A DNA stretch of 64,000 nt. Source: Chrysoperla carnea (Eukaryota > Arthropoda > Insecta > Neuroptera > Chrysopidae). Where the stretch lies: NCBI RefSeq assembly GCF_905475395.1, contig NC_058341.1, positions 60,395,501 through 60,459,500 on the forward strand, in the 5' to 3' direction. The position numbers were made by a program, and so were the translations under genes. Numbering within the stretch: position 1 is the first letter of the stretch; every line of letters starts with the position of its first letter. Shown in pieces: positions 24,205 through 35,720 of this stretch. The notes under the pieces were generated by a model. That model made no database searches, was not told the DNA's origin, and saw only the letters and a program-made list of their open reading frames with translations.

Positions 24205-24954
24205 TTTTTTAGCAGGGTTCGAGGATATATATCAATGGATATATATCATGAAATATATCCGATATATATCACGTGAATTTTTATGATATATATATCAATA
24301 CATAAATGATTTTTAAAAATTTAATATTATTTTATTAATTTTTGGCGTTTGTTACCGTATTTCTACTTCCCAAATTTTGATGGCATTGGAGTAGAGTTAA
24401 AACCTACTAATACTAAGCTCAAATCGTGTCGTGTCAGAAAAAGTTCGTTACTAAAGAGTAAGCTTAAGAAAGATTCAGAATCGGAAGATGATCTAGCTTT
24501 ATCTTCTTTGCAGTCAAACCAAGGACAATTATGAAACGACATTTTTTTATTTTTTATTTGATAATTAACAGTTTATTACAAATGACTGATGACTGATTTG
24601 ATAATTAAAAGACTGATTATACTCTAGAGTTATTATTTGTAATGTTTATTGTTTTTTTGCCTAAGTGTAGCTATGACCATTGACTGATAACAATTTATAA
24701 AATGGTTTTTTTTTTTAATTGATTTTTATTTATAAAAATTTTATTATTGTTAATTGATTTTGCCTGATCTAGAAGAATATTTTATGTTTTGGTTTCATTT
24801 GTCTGATTTGAAGTGCCTTAGTAAATAAAACCTTTAAAACATTTTAGTTTTTTTTAAATATCAAAATTTTGATATATATCGGATATATATCAAAAATATC
24901 CGATATTTTGATATTTATAATAAATATCGGATATTTTCGAACTCTGTTTTTTAG
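24205..24954. mobile_element. Short non-autonomous hAT element (734 bp) with perfect 8-bp TSD
   Basis: The body is 24213-24946. The left end is CAGGGTTCGAGGATATATAT; the right end read inward is CAGAGTTCGAAAATATCCGA, so the ten terminal bases are inverted with one mismatch. Both sides carry TTTTTTAG (24205-24212 and 24947-24954), an exact 8-bp target duplication. Subterminal sequence is packed with GATATATATC / ATATCCGATAT palindromes, likely transposase binding sites (inference). A 60-codon open frame at 24349-24534 begins with TTG rather than ATG; it shows no recognisable transposase motif and is not called as a gene. Confidence 0.88.
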
Positions 24955-25079
24955 TCAATAAGTGCTTCTTTTAAAAATGTTACCATTTACATAAAAAAAA
25001 CTTTTATCAACATTTCTCAAGTTTTAAGCTTTAAAATCATACCAAAATTAAAACTGCATAAAAATGAAAAACTGGTTTT

Positions 25080-25440
25080 GGTAAAAACACTGAATTTGAT
25101 AGTGAATTTCTCCTATACCGTACAGAAAATCGATATGAATTGTTCACAAAAGACATATAAAAAGCAGATTAATTTACATAGAACTTCAAATCTTTGGCAA
25201 ATCATTTTCAATTTACAGTATCCAAATGCTTTAAAGAGTTGAAATGAAAATGATAACAAAAATTTAAAACTACATTTATCAATTAATCACCCTTGTATAG
25301 GTCTTTTGTGAAAAATTCATATCGATTCTCTGAACGATTTATGAGAAATGTGACCTTTTTTTGGTAAAAACACTGACTTTGATAGTTAATTTCTCATAAA
25401 CCGTTCAGAGAATCGATATGAATTTTTCCCGAAAGACACG
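25080..25440. repeat. Local inverted-repeat cluster
   Basis: The sequence ATTTCTCATAAACCGTTCAG plus AGAATCGATATGAATTTTT (25391-25430) is mirrored at 25310-25350. A third, diverged copy lies at 25108-25150, and a fourth arm lies left of the hAT insertion near 24108-24140 (TTTCAAGTCGATTCTCTGTA). So the hAT MITE at 24213 sits within a foldback-rich region. The rest of 24955-25760 is gene-free. Confidence 0.7.
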
Positions 25441-25761
25441 AAAGTGATTAATTGATAAATAAAATTTTATTATCATTTTTTCGGTATCGAAATACCATAA
25501 ATTAATTATTTTTATCGAGTTTATTTGATGTTATAATCATGTAATATCTCGACTACGGCAAAGTTTATGTTATTGACCGGTATGTATGTATGTATATATA
25601 CTCTGTGTCATGAATTACATATAATAATATTACTTATTGTTGTTGTTTACTTATAATTATGCATACGATATTTACATCATGGTCTACTAGATTATTTCTT
25701 ATGTAATATGCTACATACAGACGTAAATTATATATTGACAAATATCTTGTCTAGTAATCTT

Positions 25762-25955
25762 AATTAAAGAGAATTGAAAAAAATACACTCGAACCAGGAC
25801 CCGAACCCGGACTTCTTTGATTCATGTCAAGCACCCTACCAATTAGGCTATTCGAGTTCTAGACACAAATGCAAATTTTTCAACTCAATGAATTTTTTAA
25901 GAAGTCCGGGTTCTCGAGTCCTGGTTCGAGTGTATTTTTTTCAATTCTCTTTAAT
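25762..25955. repeat. tRNA-like inverted-repeat element, copy 1
   Basis: The outer ends are perfect inverted repeats: AATTAAAGAGAATTG, a poly-A run, then ACACTCGAACCAGGAC at the left, mirrored at the right, with arms of about 55 bp. The left arm is part of a minus-strand tRNA-like cloverleaf at 25787-25857. That cloverleaf has a 7-bp acceptor ACTCGAA/TTCGAGT, box A TAGCCTAATTGGTAGGG, a paired T-arm and box B GGGTTCGGGTCC. The anticodon arm is mispaired and position 33 would not be U, so no amino acid is assigned. Overlapping short ORFs are artefacts of this repeat. Confidence 0.75.
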
Positions 25956-26637
25956 TACATATAATAACTTTATGTAATCCGTGCATTTTTGTGACACGAA
26001 GGTACACTGAATGTACGCTGGTTATAGGTTTAAGAAAATATTATAATATACATCGAGAGGAAATAAATTAGCAATAAAATACTCTTTAATTTATAGGTGT
26101 TTTTTACATGGAACATGGTTTAAACCTATGACACCACTTTTTTGGTTCGGTTGTTAAAAAATTGTATTAATTTATGTTAGAGAATTTTGATATATAAGTA
26201 GGTATTCTTTTGCACAGTTTTCACAGTAAATTTAAATACTCCAAATATTTGCAACTATCATTTGAGGAGGAGAAGGAAGGGGTTGAAGCTTTTGTTATTT
26301 TCTCTTATAGAAAGTGTGGTGGGGGTCTGAAGTCGCCAAAAATTTGGATTGTTTTCGGAAAACTTATTCAATAAATTTATGTCATTCTTGTAAATTTTTT
26401 TCAAACAATTTTTTCTCTAGATGATTTCAAAATTTTTTGTATTCTAAAAGAGAGCGGGTAATATTAACGGATGGTAACGTTCTTCGAGAACCATCTCGAA
26501 ATAAAACGAAAGTTTTCTTGTTGGTACTAAACGAAATAAATAGAATAATAATTACAAATATATTTTTCCAAATATGTTATAAAAAATTCATGCAGACAAC
26601 GGAATTCTTAAATGTCGTAATTCGTAAATTAATTCGT
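25956..26637. other. Gene-free spacer
   Basis: No gene recognised. It contains a short piece of the CA-rich dispersed repeat (CACTTTTTTGGTTCGGTTGT near 26131) and otherwise AT-rich sequence. The 76-codon ORF at 26437-26667 lacks any motif. Confidence 0.45.
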
Positions 26638-27145
26638 AAAATATCGAAAATTGAAAATTTTGTTTAATTATTTAGCTTTCGATATTTCGAAAACCAAGAC
26701 ACATATCGAAAAATTTTATTCTTATTTTTCGTCTACATTCATGAAGTTATAACAAAATTCATCATCAAAGTTGAAAATAAGATAAAAATAATTTCAACCC
26801 TTAATCTACCCTGCTCTTACATCCCTTATATGGACGGTGACACTTAGTTTTTTTCTTTTCTAATTCATTGCTAATATGTTTACTTTCTATTAAAAAGTTT
26901 TTTTTAAATTTGTTTTCATTCATTCCAAATGAAAATTATCAAAAACTTCCAAAATATGTCGTTTTTTGAGATTTCTCCATAAGAGCCAATGTATTTTATA
27001 TCGATTTTTAATGACTTTTTTCTTAAAAATTTGCACGGATACCTAAACTGAAATTTTAACCACACATTCTTTGAGTAAAAGACTACCTACTAACAAATAT
27101 TGAGCCTTTAAATCAAACATTGTTGTCATGCTCACACATCCTTAA
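26638..27145. mobile_element. TTAA-flanked MITE, left-truncated copy
   Basis: Nearly identical to 27857-28276 over its shared parts (AAATATCGAAAATTG, GACACATATCGAAAAATTTT, CTTATATGGACGGTGACACT, TTGTTGTCATGCTCA). It keeps about 110 bp (TTTTTTGAGATTTCTCCATA onward) that the other copy lost. The right terminus ATGCTCACACATCC is followed by TTAA at 27142-27145. The left terminal repeat is missing. Confidence 0.78.
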
Positions 27146-27744
27146 GTACTTATTTATAACATCATTGTATCAATCACTGTAAGGACTATGGTTTAAATAC
27201 AGAAACTATCTATCCATTTATGTATTTAACTTTTAGAATACACTGTAGCTAACTGAATACATACATATTTTGTACATATATGTACCTATACGTTTGTAAT
27301 ATATAATTTTACAAATATATAATATAATATTGGAACATAAAATATAATTATTTCAAATGTTAGCGTAGCGTATGGATGTGTAATGGAACAATGTACATAT
27401 GTACATACTAGTGATGTTACGAATGTTCGCGTTCGCGAACGTTCATATGTTCGTATTCTCAAAAAACGAATAAATTGTTGAGAGAGGCAAATTTGTTGAA
27501 ACAAATAAATGGAATTATATACTGTAATCATAAAACAACTAATTAGATTTATATTTTTTATTTACATTTGAATAAAAAAATGATTATGGGACAGTCTTGC
27601 CGGTAGGTAACTAAATTAGAAATATTTATCTCTTTTGTGTTTGTTAGTTTAATTTAAATATGAAAAAAATCACAAATAAGTTCAAAAAATCAAAATAATT
27701 AATGTACTTCATTCAATATTTTAAAAAAATCAAAATTGTAATAC
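27146..27744. other. Spacer with a palindromic transposon-like edge
   Basis: No gene recognised. At 27410-27465 the sequence TAGTGATGTTACGAATG, followed by the palindromic TTCGCGTTCGCGAACGTTC, looks like the terminus of a hAT-type element, but no partner end was found. The overlapping 81-codon minus ORF is treated as chance. Confidence 0.4.
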
Positions 27745-28276
27745 TTAAGGATGTATAAGCATGGTAGTGGGGGCACAAATTTAAAAATAGATATTTTCAA
27801 TTTTGATTTTTATAAGACGAAAAGTAAGAATAAAATTTTTCGATATCTGGCTTAATTTTCAAAATATCGAAAATTGAAAATTTTTTTTAATTATTTAGCT
27901 TTCGATATTTCGAAAACCAAGACACATATCGAAAAATTTTATTCTTATTTTTCGTCTACATTCATGAAGTTATAACAAAATTCATCATCAAAGTTGAAAA
28001 TAAGATAAAAATAATTTCAACCCTTAATCTACCCTGCTCTTACATCCCTTATATGGACGGTGACACTTAGTTTTTTTCTTTTCTAATTCATTGCTAATAT
28101 GTTTACTTTCTATTAAAAAGTTTTTTTTTAATTTGTTTTTATTCATTCCAAATGAAAATTATCAAAAACTTCCAAAATATGTCGTTTTAACCACATATTC
28201 TTTGAGTAAAAGACTACCTACAAACAAATTTTGAGCCTTTAAATCAAACATTGTTGTCATGCTCATACATCCTTAA
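27745..28276. mobile_element. TTAA-flanked MITE, complete copy (524 bp)
   Basis: The element 27749-28272 lies between TTAA at 27745-27748 and TTAA at 28273-28276. The terminal repeats GGATGTATAAGCATG and CATGCTCATACATCC are inverted with one mismatch. TTAA target sites are characteristic of piggyBac-type transposases (family knowledge), so trans-mobilisation by one is inferred. An internal palindrome (AAAATTTTTCGATAT / ATATCGAAAAATTTT) adds hairpin potential. No coding capacity. Confidence 0.82.
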
Positions 28277-29189
28277 CAATCTTTTATAACAATAAAATTT
28301 TTAACAATTATTTATAACCAAATAAAACTTCTTTTATCGAAAATATTATATTGCTTTGACTTCAATTATACAAGGTGGACCATTTTAAGCTATTACGGCT
28401 AATAGCTTAATTAAACCAATAAAAAATTAATTAAACGAAAGCTGCAGAGTTTGATTTAGATCAAGGTAAGAGATAGGAAAACTAATAAGAAAACTTCATT
28501 TTTATTTCAAAAATATTTTTGAAAATCGTTAACTTTTGGAAAAATTTCTCGTTCTTTAAGCAAAAAGTGATTTAACCAAAAGTCAATAGAGAATGTTCAC
28601 CTGTGTCCTTGACTTTGACGTGAAATTCTAGTTTCAAGGTTAGTCGATTTGCATAAAATGTGCAAGCTGTTGAAATTTTTCAAAAAAATGTGTTTTTCTC
28701 AAAATTGTGCTTATGTATCGGGCTCAAATTTGCCAATTTATGATCATAAGTTACCTCTTTCTCCAGAATTTCGAATAAATTCCTTCATTTTTCGAAAACT
28801 CTTCAGAGAAAGTTGAAAATATGTGGCAACTGTGGTTTTCTTGAGATTTTGAAGTTATTTTGCTTTCTATGTTCGATAGCAGACAAGGTCGATGCAGAAA
28901 TTCATAGCAAACAGTTCTTTTTTTATTTTATTTTTATTTTAAAATTCTCAATCAGCTTTATAAGAGCAGAGATATTTAAGAAAACTTCACCAAAGAAAAC
29001 AATGTCAAGATAAATTGTTCCAAAACCACGTGTCGAAGGTCATGTGAATCGTTGCGGAACCGGAAAACTCCTTAATTGTGTTTTTAACAACAAAAGAAAT
29101 CGATTATAAAAACTTAGCCATCTCAAAAAATTTTCCGAGTTAATTATCAAACTCCGGTAGATTTACCCAACTACTTATTTATTAATTTA
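28277..29189. other. Gene-free spacer
   Basis: No gene recognised. It begins AT-rich. A block from 28372 (ACAAGGTGGACCATTTTAAG) to about 29000 has the look of a dispersed element, but no second copy was found in the window. The 66-codon ORF at 28813 has no motif. Confidence 0.45.
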
Positions 29190-29653
29190 CTAGCTGTTAC
29201 CCGCCCGATTTGCTGGGCAACATCCCCACTTGCACCCCTCCCTCCACATTTCCTTGCGTTGGATAACAGTTTTGTAATGTACACGTCATGCTCTTTTATT
29301 TGATATCCCACTTAAGTATATTTGTAAATATTCGATAATTCCTTCCCACTTTCTCGCTACACCTTTCTACCCTCCGAAGGTTAAAAAAATCTTCTAAATG
29401 TAATTTAAAACATTCTGACCAAGTTTTGAACTATTAAAAGCCATAATTGAAAAATATGAATTTTTTATTCATGAACACCCCCGCAACCCCCCTTGTGGGT
29501 GGAATTTCGTAAAATCCGTTCTTAGCTGACCTCTACTTGGCAAAAGGAATATTCCTGCCAAATTTCAAGTCTCTAGGTCTTATAGTTCCAGAGATATCGT
29601 GATGAGTGACTATCTATCTATATCTATAGAAAGTCTCCTATATATATAAGATA
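29190..29653 (-). mobile_element. Non-autonomous Helitron, 464 bp
   Basis: Read on the minus strand, it begins TCTTATATATATAGGAGACT directly after A and ends with a hairpin-forming GC-rich stretch (TTGCCCAGCAAATCGGGCGG) closing in CTAG directly before T. TC start, CTRR end, 3' hairpin, insertion between A and T and no target duplication are the Helitron hallmarks. The internal blocks GTACACGTCATGCTCTTTTA and CCCACTTAAGTATA are shared with 49349 and 54166. No ORF. Confidence 0.82.
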
Positions 29654-30289
29654 AGTGAATTTTAACATTGAATTAACAATTTATTGTTTATTAACAAATA
29701 AAAACATTTGTATCACTAACCCATGCATTAAAAATGATATTTGAATCCCTTAGAAACACATTTCATTAGGTTTTAGCAAAATGCAAGCGGTTTCTTTTAT
29801 TTTCCTTTATTTGTCATATCTTTAACTGCATCACTAATAGAACATTCGTCACATCACTAATACATACTTATGTAGTAGGTATGGTAGTATAGTTATGTCT
29901 ATGTTGTGCATTTTAGAAATAGGAATAATATTAATATGTGAACTCATGTTGATTACAATCATTATGTAACATTGAATGACATCATTGTTACAACATACTT
30001 TACATGTACATAGGTACTTGTATTGTACCATGTACAGGTTATTTATTAATAATTGTACAAAACTATTTGAATGATTCAAAAATATCAACACGGTCCGACC
30101 GTTCTTGTAAAAACTCGTGTTCGTGGTGGTAACACTATTTCCATAGTTCATTTTTTTTTTCCAAATTAACTTAATGAGATATGCAAGGATTGAATAATCC
30201 TAGGAATTTCAATAAAACTTTATAAATACATTTTTTGATTAACAAAGTTTCCAAAAATCACAAAAAATTCCTAGGTCATCGGGCTTTTT
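29654..30289. other. Gene-free spacer
   Basis: No gene recognised. A 100-codon minus ORF (29849-30151) has low-complexity, AT-driven composition with no domain-like motif, and I do not call it. Confidence 0.5.
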
Positions 30290-30735
30290 ATTATTATTTT
30301 ATCGTTCAAATTTGGCTGAAAAAATGATGAATCATATAGGTTATACTTTTCAATTGGATACTTCTTTATCAAAAAATCAGGAGAGTGTGATAAAAAACTA
30401 TCTAAAATATTTAGAAAATCTTGAAGTTTATAATAATACCGTAAAAATATTAGGTTGTCGATAATATAAAAAACAAAATTTTAATTTAATTATAAGTTCA
30501 TCAGAAGACCTATCATTTGATGAACAGAGACGACTATAGTTAGAGTATTGATGATAGAAGAGATATATCTGTATTATCAAAATTTATAAGCATCACTTGT
30601 ACACAATATACTACATATTTTTGTAGTTGCGTGTTATTGTAAAGCTAAAAATAACAGATTATCTGATTACAAAGCATGTATTTGGTTTATATGTATGTAC
30701 CGTGCAATAAACCAAAACTCTTTTACAATACTGTA
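30290..30735 (+). repeat. Dispersed segment C, copy 2: empty site for foldback 3
   Basis: Aligns by eye with 22310-22622 plus 23425-23470. It reads straight through GCATGTATTTGGTTTATATG into TATGTACCGTGCAATAAACC, where the other copy carries the ~800 bp foldback. It also has an extra ~85 bp (near 30505-30590, GTTCATCAGAAGACCTATCA onward) absent from copy 1. Confidence 0.82.
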
Positions 30736-30802
30736 GGTTTACAATTATCAATCCTTAATTCGATTATGCATTAACTCTTTCAGGCTGGGTGAATATAATA
30801 AA

Positions 30803-31280
30803 AACAAGTGAAACCAAAATTAATAAAAATAATTAACTGAGTTAATTGTTGAAATACCATGTATAGACAGTTTTGATTACGCAATAGTTTGTTGGTTAAC
30901 ATGAAAGTGAAGAAAGATAGTCACTCTTAGATAGCCACAGTCATTTATAAATAACACGACTGTGGTGTCACACACACATATCTGATATTGCCATAAATAT
31001 ATACCATATAATATTCTAACCAAATTTGCGCCCACAGGGGTAAACCGTGATCACGAAAAAATGTTTGGAACAAAAATTGCTTATTTTTTTACTTTTAAGT
31101 TTTTGTTCTATCTCTAACGGTTTACAAGAGGGGTTCACGGACCTAAAACCTAAGTTAGTTCCAAGTTTCTAACGTTAAAAAATATTGACGCTACGCATAA
31201 AATTTCGACATACGTGTTCATAAAAGCACATAATTGTTCCATTTCCGGTTTTACGTCCGCCTCTACGTCTAGGTCTGTCT
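30803..31280. repeat. Family R, two pieces fused head to head
   Basis: 30803-31140 is a + orientation 5' part (AACAAGTGAAACC, GCGCCCACAGGGGTAAACCG, CTCTAACGGTTTACAAGAGG). From about 31155 the sequence flips: TAGTTCCAAGTTTCTAACGT, then GACGCTACGCATAAAATTTC, then TTCCATTTCCGGTTTTACGT, which is the 3' part in minus orientation. So the element was broken and rejoined as an inverted chimera. Confidence 0.75.
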
Positions 31281-32134
31281 GTTAACTTTTTGTTAACATA
31301 ATTTTATATGTAAATCAGAAATTGGAAATATCTTCATATTTTATTTACTATGCTATTTATATACTTTACTATGCGGAATTTGAAAAAGATAAACGCTTAT
31401 TTTTATCCTGAAGTAGCTAAAAGCACTCAAAAATACCACTTGTTCATGGCTAACCAAGTGTGATTGAAGGAACACATTGAATTCAAAATTTTAGTCAAAA
31501 ATCTTATAAGTGATGAAGGCTCCTAGCATCTCTCTTCCTAATAACAATCAAGCCAAATATTTAAATTAAATTATTAAATTTGATTTTGGTTAAAGCTTCT
31601 AACATTTCAAAAACATATTTTTGCTTATTTAATAAGGAAATTTTTTCTTTCTTATTTCAGCTTATTTGTATGGGAGAATTGAACTGAGTAGATGATCACA
31701 GCGGCCCTTCTATGCGTATCTTTAATCGGTATCTTAAAAATGAACATTGACTTTTGTATTTGTTGCGGAGTATGACATAAATTTTAGTAGTATTCCTGGA
31801 TTCTTCATAATTTTTACTTAATTAATTTTATGTGTAATGACTTCTTGAAATAAATATAAATGAACATTGAAATAAACATATACTTACTACATGTGATAAT
31901 AAAAAAGCATGGACGTCGCTCACCTGAAATAAACAAAAAATATTAGAAACATTTCCTCAGATAAATAAAACGATAAAAATACAACTTAAAAAATTCATAA
32001 AATACTGTTTGTAAAGTAATTAAACTACATATATCTATTTGAAATAGATATACCTAGTTTCAAATGTAATCATACCAAAATGACGAGTCCAATTATAAGA
32101 AAATAGTATAGTATAATCAAATTACAGTTTCACC
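31281..32134. other. Gene-free spacer
   Basis: No gene or repeat recognised. AT-rich. Confidence 0.45.
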
Positions 32135-32330
32135 TCGGAATCTAACGTAATAAGCTGAATATTTGAACAAAACTTTATTTTGATAGTACAAATGTTGTTT
32201 CATGAGTCACATAAGATCACGCGTGCGCATCCTTTGATATTCAAGATCAAAGGTGGCAAAAAGCAGTTTTTTGAGAATATCTTGTTTCCCTTGGGATAAA
32301 ATTTTCTGTGCGAGTAAAATTTACATTAAT
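32135..32330 (+). repeat. Foldback 1 family, single-arm fragment
   Basis: Contains TTTCACCTCGGAATCTAACG, TAATAAGCTGAAT, TTGATAGTACAAATGTTG, CACGCGTGCGCATCC and TTCAAGATCAAAGGTGGC, in the order seen in the left arm of foldback 1. The axis and the second arm are absent. Confidence 0.75.
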
Positions 32331-35100
32331 AAAAACGCAATTGTATCTACAAATAATGGAGGGTAGTAACGAACATGGCGCACTTTGTCTTTAAAAACGT
32401 TTGGAATCGGTATTTGAATTTATATTTACTTGTAGATACATAGTGTACAGTTCAGTGGTTAATAGTGATTAACTTTGTTATGAGATCTTAGCTCTCATTG
32501 AAATTGGATGATATTGTAATTTGTAATCTAGAATAATTAATATACTTTAATTAATGTGTGCCATAAGGTGGTCATCAACTACAGTGGTTTATCTCCATAT
32601 ACACAGTGGCGAATAATATATAGCCGTAGTAAATGCATCAATTAAAAAAAATTCGAAACTTTTAACAGAAACACGGTTAAAGGCTTTGGCTCGTGCAAGA
32701 CCACGCGGCTAGAGTTTTCGAAAACTTAGATCTTCGTGCCGTTTTCTAAAACTCATCAATTGATCCTTCTCACCTTCCTTATACACTCACCGGCATAGAA
32801 TACAGTAGTTGCATGATGTCGAATTTGCCATATTAGGCATAAAAGTGAATAACTGGACTTGTAAGATGACAAAATTTGAAAGTGAAATTAAAATTGATTG
32901 AAAAACGAAAAGTTATAAGCATTCAAAGATTGTTGCCCATTTCCTTTTAGCAAAACATAGTTTTATATGTATTTTATATGTATCTCTATGGTGATATCGG
33001 ACGATGACGTCACTAACCTATATCTTCCTCTTTGTTTAATTAGGAATTTCAAACGTTCATTTGCGTAGTTTTAAAGATTTCCAAAACCCTGCCTATTGTA
33101 TCACAATAGAATTATTTAAAAAAATGGTCGTAATTTCAGGTGTCTGACCGCAAAAAGGTCAATCGCAAATATAAGTTACTATCTCTAGCCTTGCCATGAG
33201 GGTGAAAAGAGTGGAATACATTTTTCCATTTATTTTCACAATTCTAAAAAGTGAAACCAGTATCATTGGAAAGCTTTTACATTTTTCTAAAAACTGTCGA
33301 AAAAAAATAAGCATTTTTACTTGAAACTTTTGTGTTTTATAGAATTATGATTGCACAGAAGTTCATCGGGCATCATTCGAAAGCTAAAAGAGTTTTTTGA
33401 GACTCGGATATTCATTTATCTAAGCAAAATATTTTTTTCTTCTTGTTTCACTGTCCAATTTATGTTTCATAAAAAGTATATGATCCCACAGTTTAGTCTT
33501 TTTATATTTTTCAACAGGAAAAATAGTCGAGAAATTGATATTCCAAATTGCAGGAATGATGTGTCAAGGATGGTTTAGAATGAATGGCTTTGAGTGTTTA
33601 ACAAGAAATTAAGTTTTTAAATCAAATTTTGTGGTATCAAGTGTCTAGGCTTACATTTTTATGGGTAATATGGAAAATTCCCTTAGTCATCTCGGTAAGA
33701 AGAATCATACCTTGTAACTATTTTTGTTTTTACGAAAAAATACAAATTTCTTGTTACTACAATAACGCACAATTGAAGTATAACTTTGATTAGTTACGGC
33801 GAATAAGGTTTTAAAGGGCTATCATTTATAGAAGGACACAAAATAGTATACCTTTTTTTGGTTATAGGGCTTTTCATTTTAAAATCACGATTCACATTTG
33901 TTTCGTACTAAATGATTTATAACCAATGTGATAAAATGAATAACAAATATCTTCTATCTTAGTCCTACTTATTGCTGTCAGTACGAAAAAATAAACTCTG
34001 CACTTGCGCTTATGACATGATGAAAAGGCCTATTATAGCTTACGTATACTACTTGACCCTTCAAAGTTTTTTAAGAAAGTTTTCTTGACGAATTTCATTA
34101 TAAGTTAAAGAATTGGAATAAAATAAAAGTCATCTTCTTTATATATTATTCCTGGATGTGATGCTGAACATACTATAGCAAAATTTGTCTGTTTCGCAAT
34201 GTTAACAAATCACCCTGTACATGGGTAACATCATTATTAGAAATAGTCATACATGGGACATATACGATACAGTCATCGCTCATAACTCGAAACAACATAA
34301 AGACAATGTGAATTGAAACGAATACCACAAAACGGGATTCATATCTGTAATTCAAACTATAGCTCGTATGGTAGTTAGTACTGAATACAAATTGTGTATA
34401 TTATTTTAAGTATGTTCTTTTTAATGCTAATAAAAGATTATCTGTCTGGAAACAAAAACATTTGTTGATATGTGTCCAACATTATCTGATGGACGCCACA
34501 GTGGAATATCTAAATCAAATTTCTGGACGAAAGTCAGAAAACTCAATTGATTAGTTTTGCATTAAAAGTTTTTTTTTTGGTGTAGTTAGATAACCCACTC
34601 CATCAGACACAGGTTACTTGAGTTACCTCAACCTCGTTCTTCGCCTGTTTTGTAAGCCGCAATCTACTTGCTCTTTCGGATTTATGTTAATATTGTTGTC
34701 ACTCTTGATTTACCGTGTCATTTAATTTACGTTTACTGTGTTTGTTAGTACAGACAAAGATTTGGGATTTATTTATTAGTATTTAATTTTAATGCTTCTA
34801 TTAATTTAATTAAATATTTGGTATTCATATTTGCTGTTAAAAAAGATAATATTTTTCATAAAATTTATCATACTCAAAGCTTTTTGTTTATGTCTAAAAT
34901 TTTGCCGGGCAAAATTTTTTCTAACAAGGTAAAGAATTCTTTAATATGATAATCAAATAAAAAAATCTTACGCGAAAAAAATTTTGATATAATAATTTTA
35001 ATTTTAATTTTTTAATAATAATTTTCTTTATTTGTTTAAATTCAAAGAATTTTACAAAGGTTCATGTACATAAATATAAAAGTTTCACATAAATATTCGT
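32331..35100. other. Gene-free, unassigned
   Basis: No gene recognised over 2.8 kb. Short ORFs at 33351-33578 and 34173-34355 have no motifs. A slightly GC-richer block at 34600-34690 (CACTCCATCAGACACAGGTT) was checked in both directions for an exon without success. Confidence 0.45.
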
Positions 35101-35608
35101 TTAAGGTAGTACCAGCATGAAATCACTTTTCGACAGATTTGGCCGAATTTTTTTTCTCGGGTTTATAATAGCTTTATTTATGAATTCCTAAAATTTCATA
35201 ATTTTTGACCGTTTAGATCGCGAGATATTTAAAGACAAAGTTCGCGATTTTGAGGGTCATGTCCCATTTAAAGCATGTAAAATGTCCGGTCTCTCCAACT
35301 ATTTTTTATGATATTATTATATATTGAAGAAAAAGTAGAAAAAAATGTTTATACAATAATATTCTAAAAAAAAAATTTAGAAATTAATTTTCACTTTCGA
35401 GATATTAATTTTGACGTAAATTGATCGAAATTGGGACGTTGTCATAATTATTTCCCATTTTAAACGGTCAAAATTTCTGAAACTTTGGGAATTAATAGTA
35501 AGCATTATTAAATTCTTAAATTTAATTTTTCGTTAAATTCTGTCGAAAAAAAAATTGTACCATTGCTTTAACATAGAAACTGCAAATACCATGCTGGTAC
35601 TACCTTAA
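35101..35608. mobile_element. TTAA-flanked MITE, 500 bp, perfect 15-bp TIRs
   Basis: The element 35105-35604 lies between TTAA at 35101-35104 and TTAA at 35605-35608. The ends GGTAGTACCAGCATG and CATGCTGGTACTACC are exact inverted repeats. Subterminal sequence is partly mirrored (ATTTCATAATTTTTGACCGT near 35195 and AACGGTCAAAATTTCTGAAA near 35463). piggyBac-type mobilisation is inferred from the TTAA site. It is a different family from the 27.7 kb element. No ORF. Confidence 0.85.
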
Positions 35609-35720
35609 AAATTGTTAAGTATAAAATTTTTAATTTTTGATGCTTCTCGAAGAAAAAAATATATATTATTTAGTTGATCTTTACTATTGATAATGAAAAG
35701 CAAGAAGAAATCAGTGTGAT

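Noticed and set aside
24349..24534. 60-codon open frame inside the short hAT element
   Set aside because: It starts at TTG, has no upstream ATG and shows no transposase motif; probably chance openness in a non-autonomous element.
25774..25977. ORF starting MKKIHSNQD and its twin at 43044-43247
   Set aside because: Both translate the tRNA-like repeat and its inverted arm. Similarity between them reflects the repeat, not protein conservation.
29849..30151. 100-codon minus ORF
   Set aside because: AT-driven residue composition with no conserved pattern and no gene context.
34600..34700. Slightly GC-richer block as a possible exon
   Set aside because: No frame on either strand shows a recognisable protein segment with splice sites.
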